DNA of 13,215 nucleotides from the NCBI GenBank assembly GCA_937898685.1, contig CALEJT010000043.1:1-13215 (forward strand), read 5' to 3'. Every line of letters begins with the position of its first letter. Positions within the stretch are counted from its first letter, which is position 1. The notes under the pieces are model-generated. The model saw nothing but the letters and a program-made list of their open reading frames with translations. It was not told the DNA's origin and did not search any database. Source of the DNA: an uncultured Gammaproteobacteria bacterium. Its GTDB lineage: Bacteria > Pseudomonadota > Gammaproteobacteria > Pseudomonadales > Pseudohongiellaceae. A program made the translations under genes and the position numbers. Positions 1-6,238 of the stretch are shown in pieces.

Positions 1-446
1 GCGTCCGAGTCGTCGTCATCGTCGTCTTCGAGAATGGCGTAAGCCAGGCCTGCACCGAGCAGACCCAGAGCCCAAAGTGCGCCACTGGAAAGACCTGCGC
101 CGGCAGCCAGCATCAGGTCCGAAATTTCGGCAAAGGCAAATTCGGAGGTCGCGGTCCAGGGAGCTTCGTATTGACCGAGCCACAGCACGCCGTTGTCGTC
201 TTCCAACACCAGCTGGCTGCCATCTTCACCTTCGTTGGCGAAGAAGTTACCAATGACGATGCGCTCACCGGACTTCAGCACCACTACGAGGTCCAAGCCT
301 TCCTGAGTGATGGAGGCGATTTCTTCAGGACCATAGGGCAGTTTCACCACGCTGCTTTCGGTGAGCGTAATAGGTTCATTGCCGGATACAGAGGTCTTGG
401 CTCTGCTGGATTTGCCCACTACTTCGATTGTGTTGTTCTCTGCCAT
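1..446 (-). CDS. N-terminus of a BapA-type large secreted adhesin (partial)
   Basis: The start codon is at 446, with a GGGAG ribosome-binding site about 9 bases upstream. The reading frame stays open for 148 codons and runs off the left edge. The protein begins MAENNTIEVVGKSSRAKTSV, and its first ~95 residues match the prefix domain seen at the N-terminus of BapA/Bap-type giant biofilm adhesins: a short beta-rich module with VSGNEPITLTESSVVKLPYG, then LVVVLKSGERIVIGNFFA and LVLEDDNGVLWLGQY. A hydrophobic, Gly/Ala-rich stretch follows at about residues 113-140 and then a run of six Asp. There is no cleavable signal peptide, as expected for type I secretion, whose signal is C-terminal. In this family the prefix is followed by many Ig-like repeats; these would lie outside the window. 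Function inferred: a cell-surface matrix adhesin. The family call is from recognised motifs; full length and secretion route are unseen. It sits 111 bp downstream of the OmpA-type lipoprotein gene, on the same strand. Confidence 0.82.
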   Translation of the reverse strand, partial: MAENNTIEVVGKSSRAKTSVSGNEPITLTESSVVKLPYGPEEIASITQEGLDLVVVLKSGERIVIGNFFANEGEDGSQLVLEDDNGVLWLGQYEAPWTATSEFAFAEISDLMLAAGAGLSSGALWALGLLGAGLAYAILEDDDDDDSD

Positions 447-497
447 GAAACTGCTCCCTTAAAGAATGCGACCTTGGAGGTATCAGCCGGTCCGAAA

Positions 498-525
498 GAA
501 CACCGCCTCACGTGAGGCGGTGTTC
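498..525 (-). terminator. Perfect-palindrome hairpin between the lipoprotein and adhesin genes
   Basis: Positions 498-525 form an exact 28-bp inverted repeat (14+14 around a central CACGTG). As RNA this gives a 12-bp GC-rich stem closed by a four-base loop. On the minus strand it lies 32 bases after the OmpA-lipoprotein stop codon and runs directly into a short T-rich stretch (TTCTTTC). The position and shape fit a rho-independent terminator. The T tract is short and interrupted, so it may terminate only partly and act as an attenuator in front of the adhesin, for which I find no convincing separate promoter in the remaining 51 bases. Confidence 0.65.
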
Positions 526-557
526 ATTGCTTCCTTTCATTCGATTCGACTTGGTGC

Positions 558-1388
558 TCAGCGCGTCCCGTTGATCGTGATCTCCACGCGACGGTTCGGC
601 TGCAGACAGTTCTTCAGTTCATCGGTGACCCTGTCGCCCGGACAGGTCACTACGGGTTCGCGCTCGCCGCGGCCTTCGATGAAGATCAGCGCGGACGGGA
701 CACCACGTTCGGCGAGGTAGGCTCCCACGGCGCGAGCACGGCGCTGCGACAGCGCGAGGTTGTAGTTGTCGCTACCGATGCGGTCGGCGTGACCGACGAC
801 GTCGATGCGGCGCAGATTCACTTCGTCCATCACGATGCGGGCGACGTCATCGAGAGCGCGACGACCATCGGCGGAAAGCTGATCGCTCTTGTAGGCGAAC
901 AGCACGTCGCTGGAGAGGGTGATGGTTTGCGGTTCGGCCGGCGCCTGGTTGGCGGCCACGAGTTCGTCATAGCGCGCCTTGCACTGCGGACGGCGCCAGG
1001 TGATGTCACTTACGGTGTCGCCAGTGAACGCAACGCGGTACTGGCAAACGAGATAATCGTCGATGCCTTCGAGCGGCAGATTGATGTTGTAGAACCACCA
1101 GCCGTTGCTGGAACCGCTGACCGGACCACCGAGCTGGTTACGCACCTGTTCGCGGCTCATACCCACACGAACGCCAGTGAGTTCCTGTACCGGCACGAAA
1201 ATGCCATTGCGAATGAAACCCGGCCGCAGATCGGACAGGTCCAGCGCAATGTCTTCGAAGTCGGACGGAGCCCTTTCGGCTGGTTGTCGGGCAGCAGTGC
1301 TGTTGGTGGTGCCGCCGAATCCATTCATGCAGCCAGCCACAGCAACGACGGCCACTCCCGCTAGCAATCTGTTCAAGTGTTTACGCAT
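558..1388 (-). CDS. OmpA-family outer-membrane lipoprotein with BamE-like domain
   Basis: This is a 276-residue lipoprotein. A longer in-frame start exists at 1457, but the ATG at 1388 is preferred. It has an AAGGAA ribosome-binding site 7 bases upstream, and it places the signal sequence MRKHLNRLLAGVAVVAVAGC at the N-terminus with the lipobox Cys at residue 20. Met follows the Cys, not Asp, which suggests sorting to the outer membrane. Residues ~65-140 resemble the small SmpA/OmlA (BamE) fold (GMSREQVRNQLGGP, then GWWFYNINLP). Residues ~155-272 are an OmpA C-terminal domain that binds peptidoglycan (VVGHADRIGS, LSQRRARAV, NRRVEI); Asp202 and Arg217 match the conserved residues that contact diaminopimelate. 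The protein should therefore tie the outer membrane to the cell wall. It precedes the BapA-type adhesin gene, so a role in adhesin anchoring or envelope support at the secretion site is possible, but that is inference from position. Confidence 0.87.
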   Translation of the reverse strand: MRKHLNRLLAGVAVVAVAGCMNGFGGTTNSTAARQPAERAPSDFEDIALDLSDLRPGFIRNGIFVPVQELTGVRVGMSREQVRNQLGGPVSGSSNGWWFYNINLPLEGIDDYLVCQYRVAFTGDTVSDITWRRPQCKARYDELVAANQAPAEPQTITLSSDVLFAYKSDQLSADGRRALDDVARIVMDEVNLRRIDVVGHADRIGSDNYNLALSQRRARAVGAYLAERGVPSALIFIEGRGEREPVVTCPGDRVTDELKNCLQPNRRVEITINGTR

Positions 1389-1446
1389 GGTGAGTTCCTT
1401 CCACTGAGTCCGCGTGATGAGCTGGGGCGCCATACTAGCCATCCTC

Positions 1447-1481
1447 TCTATGTGCAAAAATAAACAATTGGTACTAACACC
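1447..1481 (-). promoter_or_regulatory. Candidate promoter with GTACTAA half-site for the lipoprotein gene
   Basis: On the minus strand GGTGTTAGTACC (1481-1470) is followed about 17 bases later by CATAGA (1452-1447), a possible -10 element. There is no good -35 hexamer, as expected if an activator bound at the TTAGTAC site replaces it. The motif centre would be near -37 to -40 relative to the expected start site. The transcript leader would be about 50 bases. The call rests on motif spacing only. Confidence 0.35.
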
Positions 1482-1585
1482 TGCGCAGTACTGGCACTTC
1501 TAACAACCATTCCAGAACAGGCGAAAATTGCGAAAAACCCTTATTTTCCCGGTTCCGCGCGATACGGATCACATTCTGGGATGCA

Positions 1586-1599
1586 TTGATCACAATCAA
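1586..1599. promoter_or_regulatory. Perfect Anr/FNR-type box
   Basis: Positions 1586-1599 read TTGATCACAATCAA, an exact match to the symmetric Anr/FNR consensus TTGAT-N4-ATCAA. It lies in the non-coding region about 200 bases upstream of the OmpA-lipoprotein start, the only gene it could plausibly control in this direction; the gene on its other side (pprA) ends here. If it acts as a class II activator site, the minus-strand start would be near 1551. The -10 sequence there (around TATCGC) is poor, so direct activation is uncertain, and repression or an accessory role is also possible. On the minus strand TGTGATC recurs about 20 bases further downstream. Confidence 0.55.
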
Positions 1600-1627
1600 G
1601 AAACTACGTCGAACACCCTCCCCGGAA

Positions 1628-1639
1628 GGTACTAATACC
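1628..1639. promoter_or_regulatory. Second GTACTAA motif (GGTACTAATACC)
   Basis: GGTACTAATACC at 1628-1639 has GGTA/TACC arms and contains the same GTACTAA heptamer as the sites at 1471-1477 and 12954-12969. Its reverse complement, GGTATTAGTACC, differs from the 1481-1470 site (GGTGTTAGTACC) by one base. It lies about 240 bases upstream of the OmpA-lipoprotein start, so it would be an upstream activator site. On the plus strand it overlaps a weak -10-like TAATAC. Protein bound is unknown. Confidence 0.4.
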
Positions 1640-1809
1640 CTGCGGAGGACACAGGCGGAGGAGGGCCTCAAACAAGGCCTCTGAGGACGCGTCGACGGAC
1701 AGTGGAACCGCGAGGGTGTCGATCTCCCCACGGAGGACCTACGCAAGACTCGCGAACGCTGGGTACGAAGGCCGCTCCGCTGCGCGCGCGGGTACGGCCC
1801 GCCCCGCAC

Positions 1810-4551
1810 TCAGGCGCGATTGCGTGCCGGAGCCTGCGCCGCCACCGCGTTGAGCACGGGCAAGGTGATGATGAACCGGGCGCCCTCCGCGTGGTTTTCC
1901 GCGCGCAGCTTGCCATTCATCTGACTGATGATCTCGCGACTCACCGCCAGACCCAGGCCCGTTCCCTGATCCGGTGGCTTGGTGGTGAAGAAGGGTTCGA
2001 AGATCTTGCCCATGATCGGAGGTGGAATCCCGCCACCGTTGTCTTCCACTGTCAGGGTGACGCAATCCGGCCCCACCTGGGTTGTAATCTTGACGTAGGG
2101 CTCGAGGCTCTCCTGCCGCTTCCTGCGCTCGAGCAATACATGCGAGGCGTTCATCAAGAGGTTGATGATCACCTGCTCGAGCCGGTCCGGTTGTCCTTTG
2201 ACTTCCGGCAGTTCCTGTGGCCCTTCGCGCAATATCTGGATTTCCATCAGCGCCAACTTCTGGCCAACCAGCGACAAGGCACCCTCGATGCTCTTGCTCG
2301 GGTCGAACAGTTCGCCTTCCACGCCCGACCAGCGCCCAAACACTCGTACGTGATTGACGATGCCTGCAGCACGCTGTACCTGTCCCTTGATGCGTTCGAG
2401 CTTCTCGACCAGGTACGCTGGGGTGACACTGCCGCCAGTGACGCGCTGCGTGAGATTGGCGAGCGTCATCTGAATCACGCTCAGGGGCTGATTGATCTCG
2501 TGCGCAAGCCCCGTCGCCATTTCACCGAGCGTGGCCATCTTGGCGCTCTGGAACAGCTGCTGGCGCGTCTGATGCACTTCGGTGTTGTCACGACCGACTG
2601 CCTGTACTTCCAGCAACTGTCCCTTGTCGTCGAAGAGACCGCGTTCGTAGAGCACCCACCAGCGCGTTTCCATATCGGAACGTTTGATACAGATTTCAGC
2701 ACTGGCCGAAGGCTGCGCCGGCGTCAGGCGTTTGAGACGCGCCAACGCCTCTTTCTTATGTTCATTGGTGAGGTATTCACCAAGGTTGATGCCCGTGGCC
2801 TGCTCATGCGGAATGTTGAGTGCCTCGGCCAACGCCGGGTTGGCGAAGAGCAGCGTGAGATCGGCTTGATAGCGGCAGATGATGGCCGGCGAATCGTTCA
2901 CCAAGGAGCGATAGCTTTCTTCGCTGCGGAAGATGCGCTCGGCCGCTTCCTTCGCTTCGGTCACGTCGAGATAGAGTCCCACGACCTCCAAGGGATTGCC
3001 GCGCTCGTCGCGCAACAATTTGGCTTCGTCCTGAATCCAGTGATAGCTACCTGCACGGTCGCGGATGCGGTACTGCAAGCTCGCATGGCCATGCTGCAGA
3101 AGCTGGGGATACTTCTGGAAATAGGGTTCGCGGTCCTGCGGATGCAGTAGTGACGCGAAGGGCGCTTCCTGCAGATCGTTCTTGGTCCAACCCAACAAGG
3201 TTTCCAAACTGGCGCTGCAGAACACGAAGGGAAACGCACCATCCTCATAGCCCTGCACATAGATCACACCGGGAGCACTGTCGACGAGAGCAGCAAGACG
3301 CGCCTTGGTGGCATCGGCCTCTTCTTCGCGCTTGCGCACACTGTCGATGTCGAGCGCAAAGCCCAATAGGCGCGCATGTTCGCCCTGCCCTTGTATGCGA
3401 CCTTCGAAGCGATACCAGCGTGACTGATCGCCAACGCGCAGACGCAGGGTGTGCATGAAGCTTCCGCTATCGAGCCCCGCCTCCAAACGCACCAGGAACT
3501 GATCGCGATCCATGGGATCGAGCAAGGCCATCCAATGTTCGAGCGGCAGTGTCGAGGAGTCGAGCTGCAGTATGCGCGCAAGCAACGGCGAGACACGCAG
3601 TACGCGTTCGTTGGCCCAGAACTCCCACCAGCCACCGGAGTTCAGTTCTTCCAGGGCAGATAGGCGTCGTTCACGTTCGACGCGTCCCGGTTTGCGTGCA
3701 TGCAACAGCACTGGTGCGGCGAATTGCGCAAAGAGATGCACCCATTCGTCATTGCCCAGCCAGGGACTCTTCTCGCGCGCCGCGTAATCGTTGCACACCA
3801 GCAGCGCCTGCAGTTTGCCCTCTTCGACGTATGGCACCAGCCACAGCGAGGACCCATCGACCAGGCGCTTCTGCCGTGGTTGATCGGTGAAACCCAAGGT
3901 GATATCCGCAGTAACCACTTGCGGCGGCGGCAGAGGACGACTCAACCCAGGGCGCTGATATTGCTGCACGTAGCGCCAACCCTTTTCGTCCAGGAGCAGG
4001 AGCCCGAGCTGCGGGATGTGCAGTTGCAACGCCAGCCCTTCGAGCCAATCTTCGGCAGCTTCTTCGATGTCGTGCATGCGCTCACGCAAACGTGACGACA
4101 GACGCGCCATGGTGCTGAACAAGCGGTGCTGACTTTCGAGATCCTGCTGACGCTGCACGATGGCACTGAGATCGACGCAGGTCAGTTGCCAGAGCCCTTC
4201 GCCTGCCGTGTCGAGCACGCCGCTGAGCACGACCTTCGTACCCGTTACGGTTGCGATCTCGATGGGAGGCACTTGCTTGGCCCAGGTCGCAGGTTTCAGC
4301 TTCAACCACGGCTGGGAGACCACCACGACGTCCGCGAGCGAACGACCGCTGAGATCGGTACCCAACACGCCGCGCAGACCCGCACTGGTGGCGAGGATGA
4401 GACCTTCGTCATCGAGTAGAAGACTAAGCCCGTCGTAATTCTGCAAGGCAGAGTCGAGCCGCGGTTCGTGCCGCTGCCCGTCACTGCTGCCTCCACCGAA
4501 CCAACGGCGCACAGCACGCAGCACGCTGGAGCCGTTTTCGTTCGTACCCAT
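1810..4551 (-). CDS. pprA: PprA-like soluble multi-PAS sensor histidine kinase
   Basis: This 913-residue kinase autophosphorylates on His and should pass phosphate to a response regulator. Apparent order: PAS (~35-130), GAF-like segment (~145-285), PAS (~300-405), PAS with PAC (~415-535), PAS (~545-660), HisKA, then HATPase. The H-box LGEMATGLAHEINQPLSVI puts the phospho-acceptor at His684. The ATPase shows the N box (VIINLLMNAS, ~794-803), G1 (DNGGGI, Asp837), F box (IFEPFFTTK) and G2 (GTGLGL, ~863-868), so it looks active. No membrane segments or signal peptide are visible, so the signal should be cytoplasmic. Its size, soluble PAS-rich design and position beside tad and fppA genes match PprA of P. 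aeruginosa, as I remember it. The ribosome-binding site is weak (GCGGGA). No response-regulator gene is adjacent. The symbol assumes orthology from context; the kinase call itself is certain. Confidence 0.88.
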   Translation of the reverse strand: MGTNENGSSVLRAVRRWFGGGSSDGQRHEPRLDSALQNYDGLSLLLDDEGLILATSAGLRGVLGTDLSGRSLADVVVVSQPWLKLKPATWAKQVPPIEIATVTGTKVVLSGVLDTAGEGLWQLTCVDLSAIVQRQQDLESQHRLFSTMARLSSRLRERMHDIEEAAEDWLEGLALQLHIPQLGLLLLDEKGWRYVQQYQRPGLSRPLPPPQVVTADITLGFTDQPRQKRLVDGSSLWLVPYVEEGKLQALLVCNDYAAREKSPWLGNDEWVHLFAQFAAPVLLHARKPGRVERERRLSALEELNSGGWWEFWANERVLRVSPLLARILQLDSSTLPLEHWMALLDPMDRDQFLVRLEAGLDSGSFMHTLRLRVGDQSRWYRFEGRIQGQGEHARLLGFALDIDSVRKREEEADATKARLAALVDSAPGVIYVQGYEDGAFPFVFCSASLETLLGWTKNDLQEAPFASLLHPQDREPYFQKYPQLLQHGHASLQYRIRDRAGSYHWIQDEAKLLRDERGNPLEVVGLYLDVTEAKEAAERIFRSEESYRSLVNDSPAIICRYQADLTLLFANPALAEALNIPHEQATGINLGEYLTNEHKKEALARLKRLTPAQPSASAEICIKRSDMETRWWVLYERGLFDDKGQLLEVQAVGRDNTEVHQTRQQLFQSAKMATLGEMATGLAHEINQPLSVIQMTLANLTQRVTGGSVTPAYLVEKLERIKGQVQRAAGIVNHVRVFGRWSGVEGELFDPSKSIEGALSLVGQKLALMEIQILREGPQELPEVKGQPDRLEQVIINLLMNASHVLLERRKRQESLEPYVKITTQVGPDCVTLTVEDNGGGIPPPIMGKIFEPFFTTKPPDQGTGLGLAVSREIISQMNGKLRAENHAEGARFIITLPVLNAVAAQAPARNRA

Positions 4552-4556
4552 ATAAT
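4551..4556 (+). promoter_or_regulatory. Possible -10 element for fppA
   Basis: TATAAT occurs on the plus strand at 4551-4556, overlapping the divergent pprA start codon and 45 bases upstream of the fppA start. No recognisable -35 hexamer is present at 16-18 bp (the bases there are GC-rich), so this is only a possible promoter. It is the best candidate I see in the 50-bp gap shared by the two genes. Confidence 0.25.
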
Positions 4557-4601
4557 CCCGCTCGTTCTTTCTTCGACTTCAATCCGAATCAACGATCCTT
4601 C

Positions 4602-5093
4602 ATGCAGGTTCCCGTCCCCATCTCCCTGCTCGCCTTGCTCACCTGGGCCTTTCTCTGCGCAAGGATCGATGCGCGTGAGCGACGCATACCCAACACGTTG
4701 GTGCTCGCAGGGCTGCTTGGGGGCGCTCTGCTCTTACTGATAGCTCACCGGAGTTTCACCGGCGCCGCACCCGTCGCTGCCTTCATCGGTCTTGCCTTCG
4801 CGCTACTGCTGACGCTGCCGGGCTATGCGCTCAAGCGTTTGGGAGCCGGTGACGTCAAGATGCTGGCGGTGGTGGGACTCGCCACCGATCTCGCCTTCGT
4901 TGCCTACACCATCGTTGGCGCCGCACTCGCTCTCGTGCTGTGGGCGCTCCTGGCACCCTCTTACTGGCAACGACTGCCAACAGCATTCCGTCTCAATTGT
5001 TCTGCACTGGCGCCGCCGCTAAGCAAGGTGCCTTATGCGCCCTTTCTCTTCTGCGGCATGTGTCTGGCCACAGCGCTGCGGCTCACCAGCTAG
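4602..5093 (+). CDS. fppA: Type IV prepilin peptidase, TadV/CpaA/FppA family
   Basis: This 163-residue integral membrane aspartic peptidase (family A24) would cleave the leader of Flp prepilin on the cytoplasmic side of the inner membrane. The two catalytic aspartates are visible: Asp23 in CARIDARERRIPN and Asp84 in the GxGD motif LGAGDVKML. Several hydrophobic helices are seen (about 5-20, 33-50, 56-76, 88-118 and a C-terminal one). It is the short, methylase-lacking form typical of Tad loci. The ATG at 4602 starts just before the first helix, but no clear ribosome-binding site precedes it. It is divergent from the kinase gene and convergent with the DUF3613 gene, with only 2 bases between the stop codons. 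The substrate, Flp, is encoded at the other end of the locus. Confidence 0.9.
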   Translation: MQVPVPISLLALLTWAFLCARIDARERRIPNTLVLAGLLGGALLLLIAHRSFTGAAPVAAFIGLAFALLLTLPGYALKRLGAGDVKMLAVVGLATDLAFVAYTIVGAALALVLWALLAPSYWQRLPTAFRLNCSALAPPLSKVPYAPFLFCGMCLATALRLTS

Positions 5094-5095
5094 CC

Positions 5096-5446
5096 TCACT
5101 GGGAACTGGCCGAGCCTCCACTGTTTTCATCGAAAAATTCTGGAATGGCATGACCATAACTATCGAGCAGACGCTGATTGGCCAGCTCACGCTCGGCCGC
5201 GCTTTGGCTCTGGATGACCGGCGAGGCCACTCGACCACTGCGCTGTAGCTCCAGCCAATCATTCACTCCCACACGCGGCTCCGGCGCTGGCGCCGAAGCA
5301 GTTGCAGCTTGAGCCGGTACGGGAGCAGTCGACCGAGCCTGTGCGGCACTGAGGCTTTCCACTTGACGCGCCGGCAAGTCGGATTCGGCCGCAAGGACCA
5401 TACTGCTTGCGCTCAAGGACAGCGCCATCATCACTACGATTTTCAT
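5096..5446 (-). CDS. Small secreted DUF3613 protein of the tad operon
   Basis: This is a 116-residue protein with a signal peptide (MKIVVMMALSLSASSMVLAA, cleavage probably after Ala20). An Ala/Pro-rich linker follows and then a conserved block at ~62-106 (DWLELQRSGRVASP, AERELANQRLLDSYGHAIPE). This pattern matches DUF3613, a family found in pseudomonad tad operons next to tadD, and fits the PA4298-type gene as I remember it. It should be periplasmic; its function is unknown. GAGGAA six bases before the ATG is a good ribosome-binding site, and the gap to the tadD stop is 15 bases, so it is the last gene of the operon seen here. It ends 2 bases from the convergent fppA stop. The family call is from motif memory and is fairly confident. 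Confidence 0.77.
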   Translation of the reverse strand: MKIVVMMALSLSASSMVLAAESDLPARQVESLSAAQARSTAPVPAQAATASAPAPEPRVGVNDWLELQRSGRVASPVIQSQSAAERELANQRLLDSYGHAIPEFFDENSGGSASSQ

Positions 5447-5461
5447 GATCAGTTCCTCGAC

Positions 5462-6235
5462 TTAGCCTGGAGCTTGACTCAGCGGAATGGCGTTCGAATT
5501 GGAGCCACTACCGACGTTCGGCAGCACGACACCATCTTCTTCCTGCAACTGCCGCGCCAGCGCCTGAGCGGTTTCGAATTGCTGTGGGCTCAGTTTCTTG
5601 CCTTCGATGAGCGCGCTTGCCTGGTCCCAACGGTCTTGATAGAGCAGCAGCGCCAGGAGATTCTGCGCCGCCTGTGTCTCGCCTTCGGCGAGCTCCAATG
5701 CGGTCATCAACTCGAAGCGTGCTTCATCGAGGCGACGCATGTGCAAGTAGACGAGGCCTAGATCGTTGCGAATCGCTGGATCGGCCGGCGACAGCTTGGC
5801 CGCCACTCGCAGATGGCCCTGCGCTTCACGATGGAAACCTTCGGCAGCCGCGATCTGCCCTAAACCATGATTGGCCGCAGCTTCGTAGCACGGGCCATTC
5901 AGAAGATCGCGATAGAGCACCTTGGCGCGCTGCGGATCGAGATGGCGCAGGATCTGTGCCTTGCGCAGCTGCACGTCGGGATTGCTGTGCGGCAGTTGTT
6001 CGAGGTTGGCGAGCGCTGCATGCAGACGACCTTCGGCCACTTGTTCCTGCGCCAGGTTCACCAACAGTCCCTGCTCCGCCGTATAGGGAGCGCATACGGG
6101 GTCGCGCGGCGCGCTTGGCACCTGGGCAATCGGACTTTGATTGCTCACCGCCGTTCCCGCGCAACCTCCCAAGAGAGCCAGCAGCAACGGCAACGCAGGC
6201 CGCAGGCAGCTCAGGGTTTGTTCTCGCCTACACAT
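5462..6235 (-). CDS. tadD: TadD, TPR-containing lipoprotein of the Tad secretion system
   Basis: This 257-residue protein has a lipoprotein signal ending LLGGC (Cys25). Tetratricopeptide-type helices span ~55-230, clearest at ~135-200 (NHGLGQIAAAEGFHREAQGH and LGLVYLHMRRLDEARFELMT). In Tad systems TadD is a pilotin-like outer-membrane-associated lipoprotein needed for secretin assembly or stability. A GGGAGG ribosome-binding site lies 6 bases before the ATG, and the start is 3 bases after the tadC stop, so translation is probably coupled. The C-terminal ~25 residues are low-complexity Ser/Asn/Gly-rich. Its length is normal for the family. Confidence 0.87.
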   Translation of the reverse strand: MCRREQTLSCLRPALPLLLALLGGCAGTAVSNQSPIAQVPSAPRDPVCAPYTAEQGLLVNLAQEQVAEGRLHAALANLEQLPHSNPDVQLRKAQILRHLDPQRAKVLYRDLLNGPCYEAAANHGLGQIAAAEGFHREAQGHLRVAAKLSPADPAIRNDLGLVYLHMRRLDEARFELMTALELAEGETQAAQNLLALLLYQDRWDQASALIEGKKLSPQQFETAQALARQLQEEDGVVLPNVGSGSNSNAIPLSQAPG

Positions 6236-6238
6236 ACC

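Larger units (their letters stand above)
1389..1809. promoter_or_regulatory. 421-bp regulatory region upstream of the lipoprotein-adhesin genes
   Basis: I see no convincing gene here. The open frame at 1474-1809 (-) is Arg/Ser/Pro-rich with no domain. The region lies after the pprA stop codon and before the OmpA-lipoprotein start, so it should hold the promoter of the latter. It contains a perfect Anr/FNR-type box (1586-1599), two GTACTAA motifs (1471-1477 and 1629-1635), and an AT-rich stretch at about 1440-1480. A GGA-rich segment on the plus strand (1622-1739) contains GCGGAGGA twice and ACGGAGGA once. A small imperfect hairpin (GAGGGCCT/AGGCCTC) lies at 1661-1682, without a T tract. No clear terminator for pprA is visible. 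Confidence 0.6.

Noticed and set aside
1488..1500. TGGCAC on the plus strand, resembling a sigma54 -24 element
   Set aside because: No TTGC at the required spacing, and no plus-strand gene downstream to use it.
1641..1700. Possible c-di-GMP (GEMM) riboswitch, suggested by CTCAAACAAGGCC and GAGGACGCG
   Set aside because: The conserved GEMM core and its stems are not present in order, and the strand would point away from the lipoprotein gene.
1474..1809. Minus-strand open frame of 111 codons after the kinase gene
   Set aside because: Arg/Ser/Pro-rich with no domain or ribosome-binding site, and it overlaps several regulatory motifs; treated as non-coding.
1702..3150. Long plus-strand open frame (482 codons) opposite the kinase gene
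   Set aside because: It is antisense to a kinase with intact motifs in every domain. Its translation has no recognisable domain and is an artefact of GC-rich codon use.
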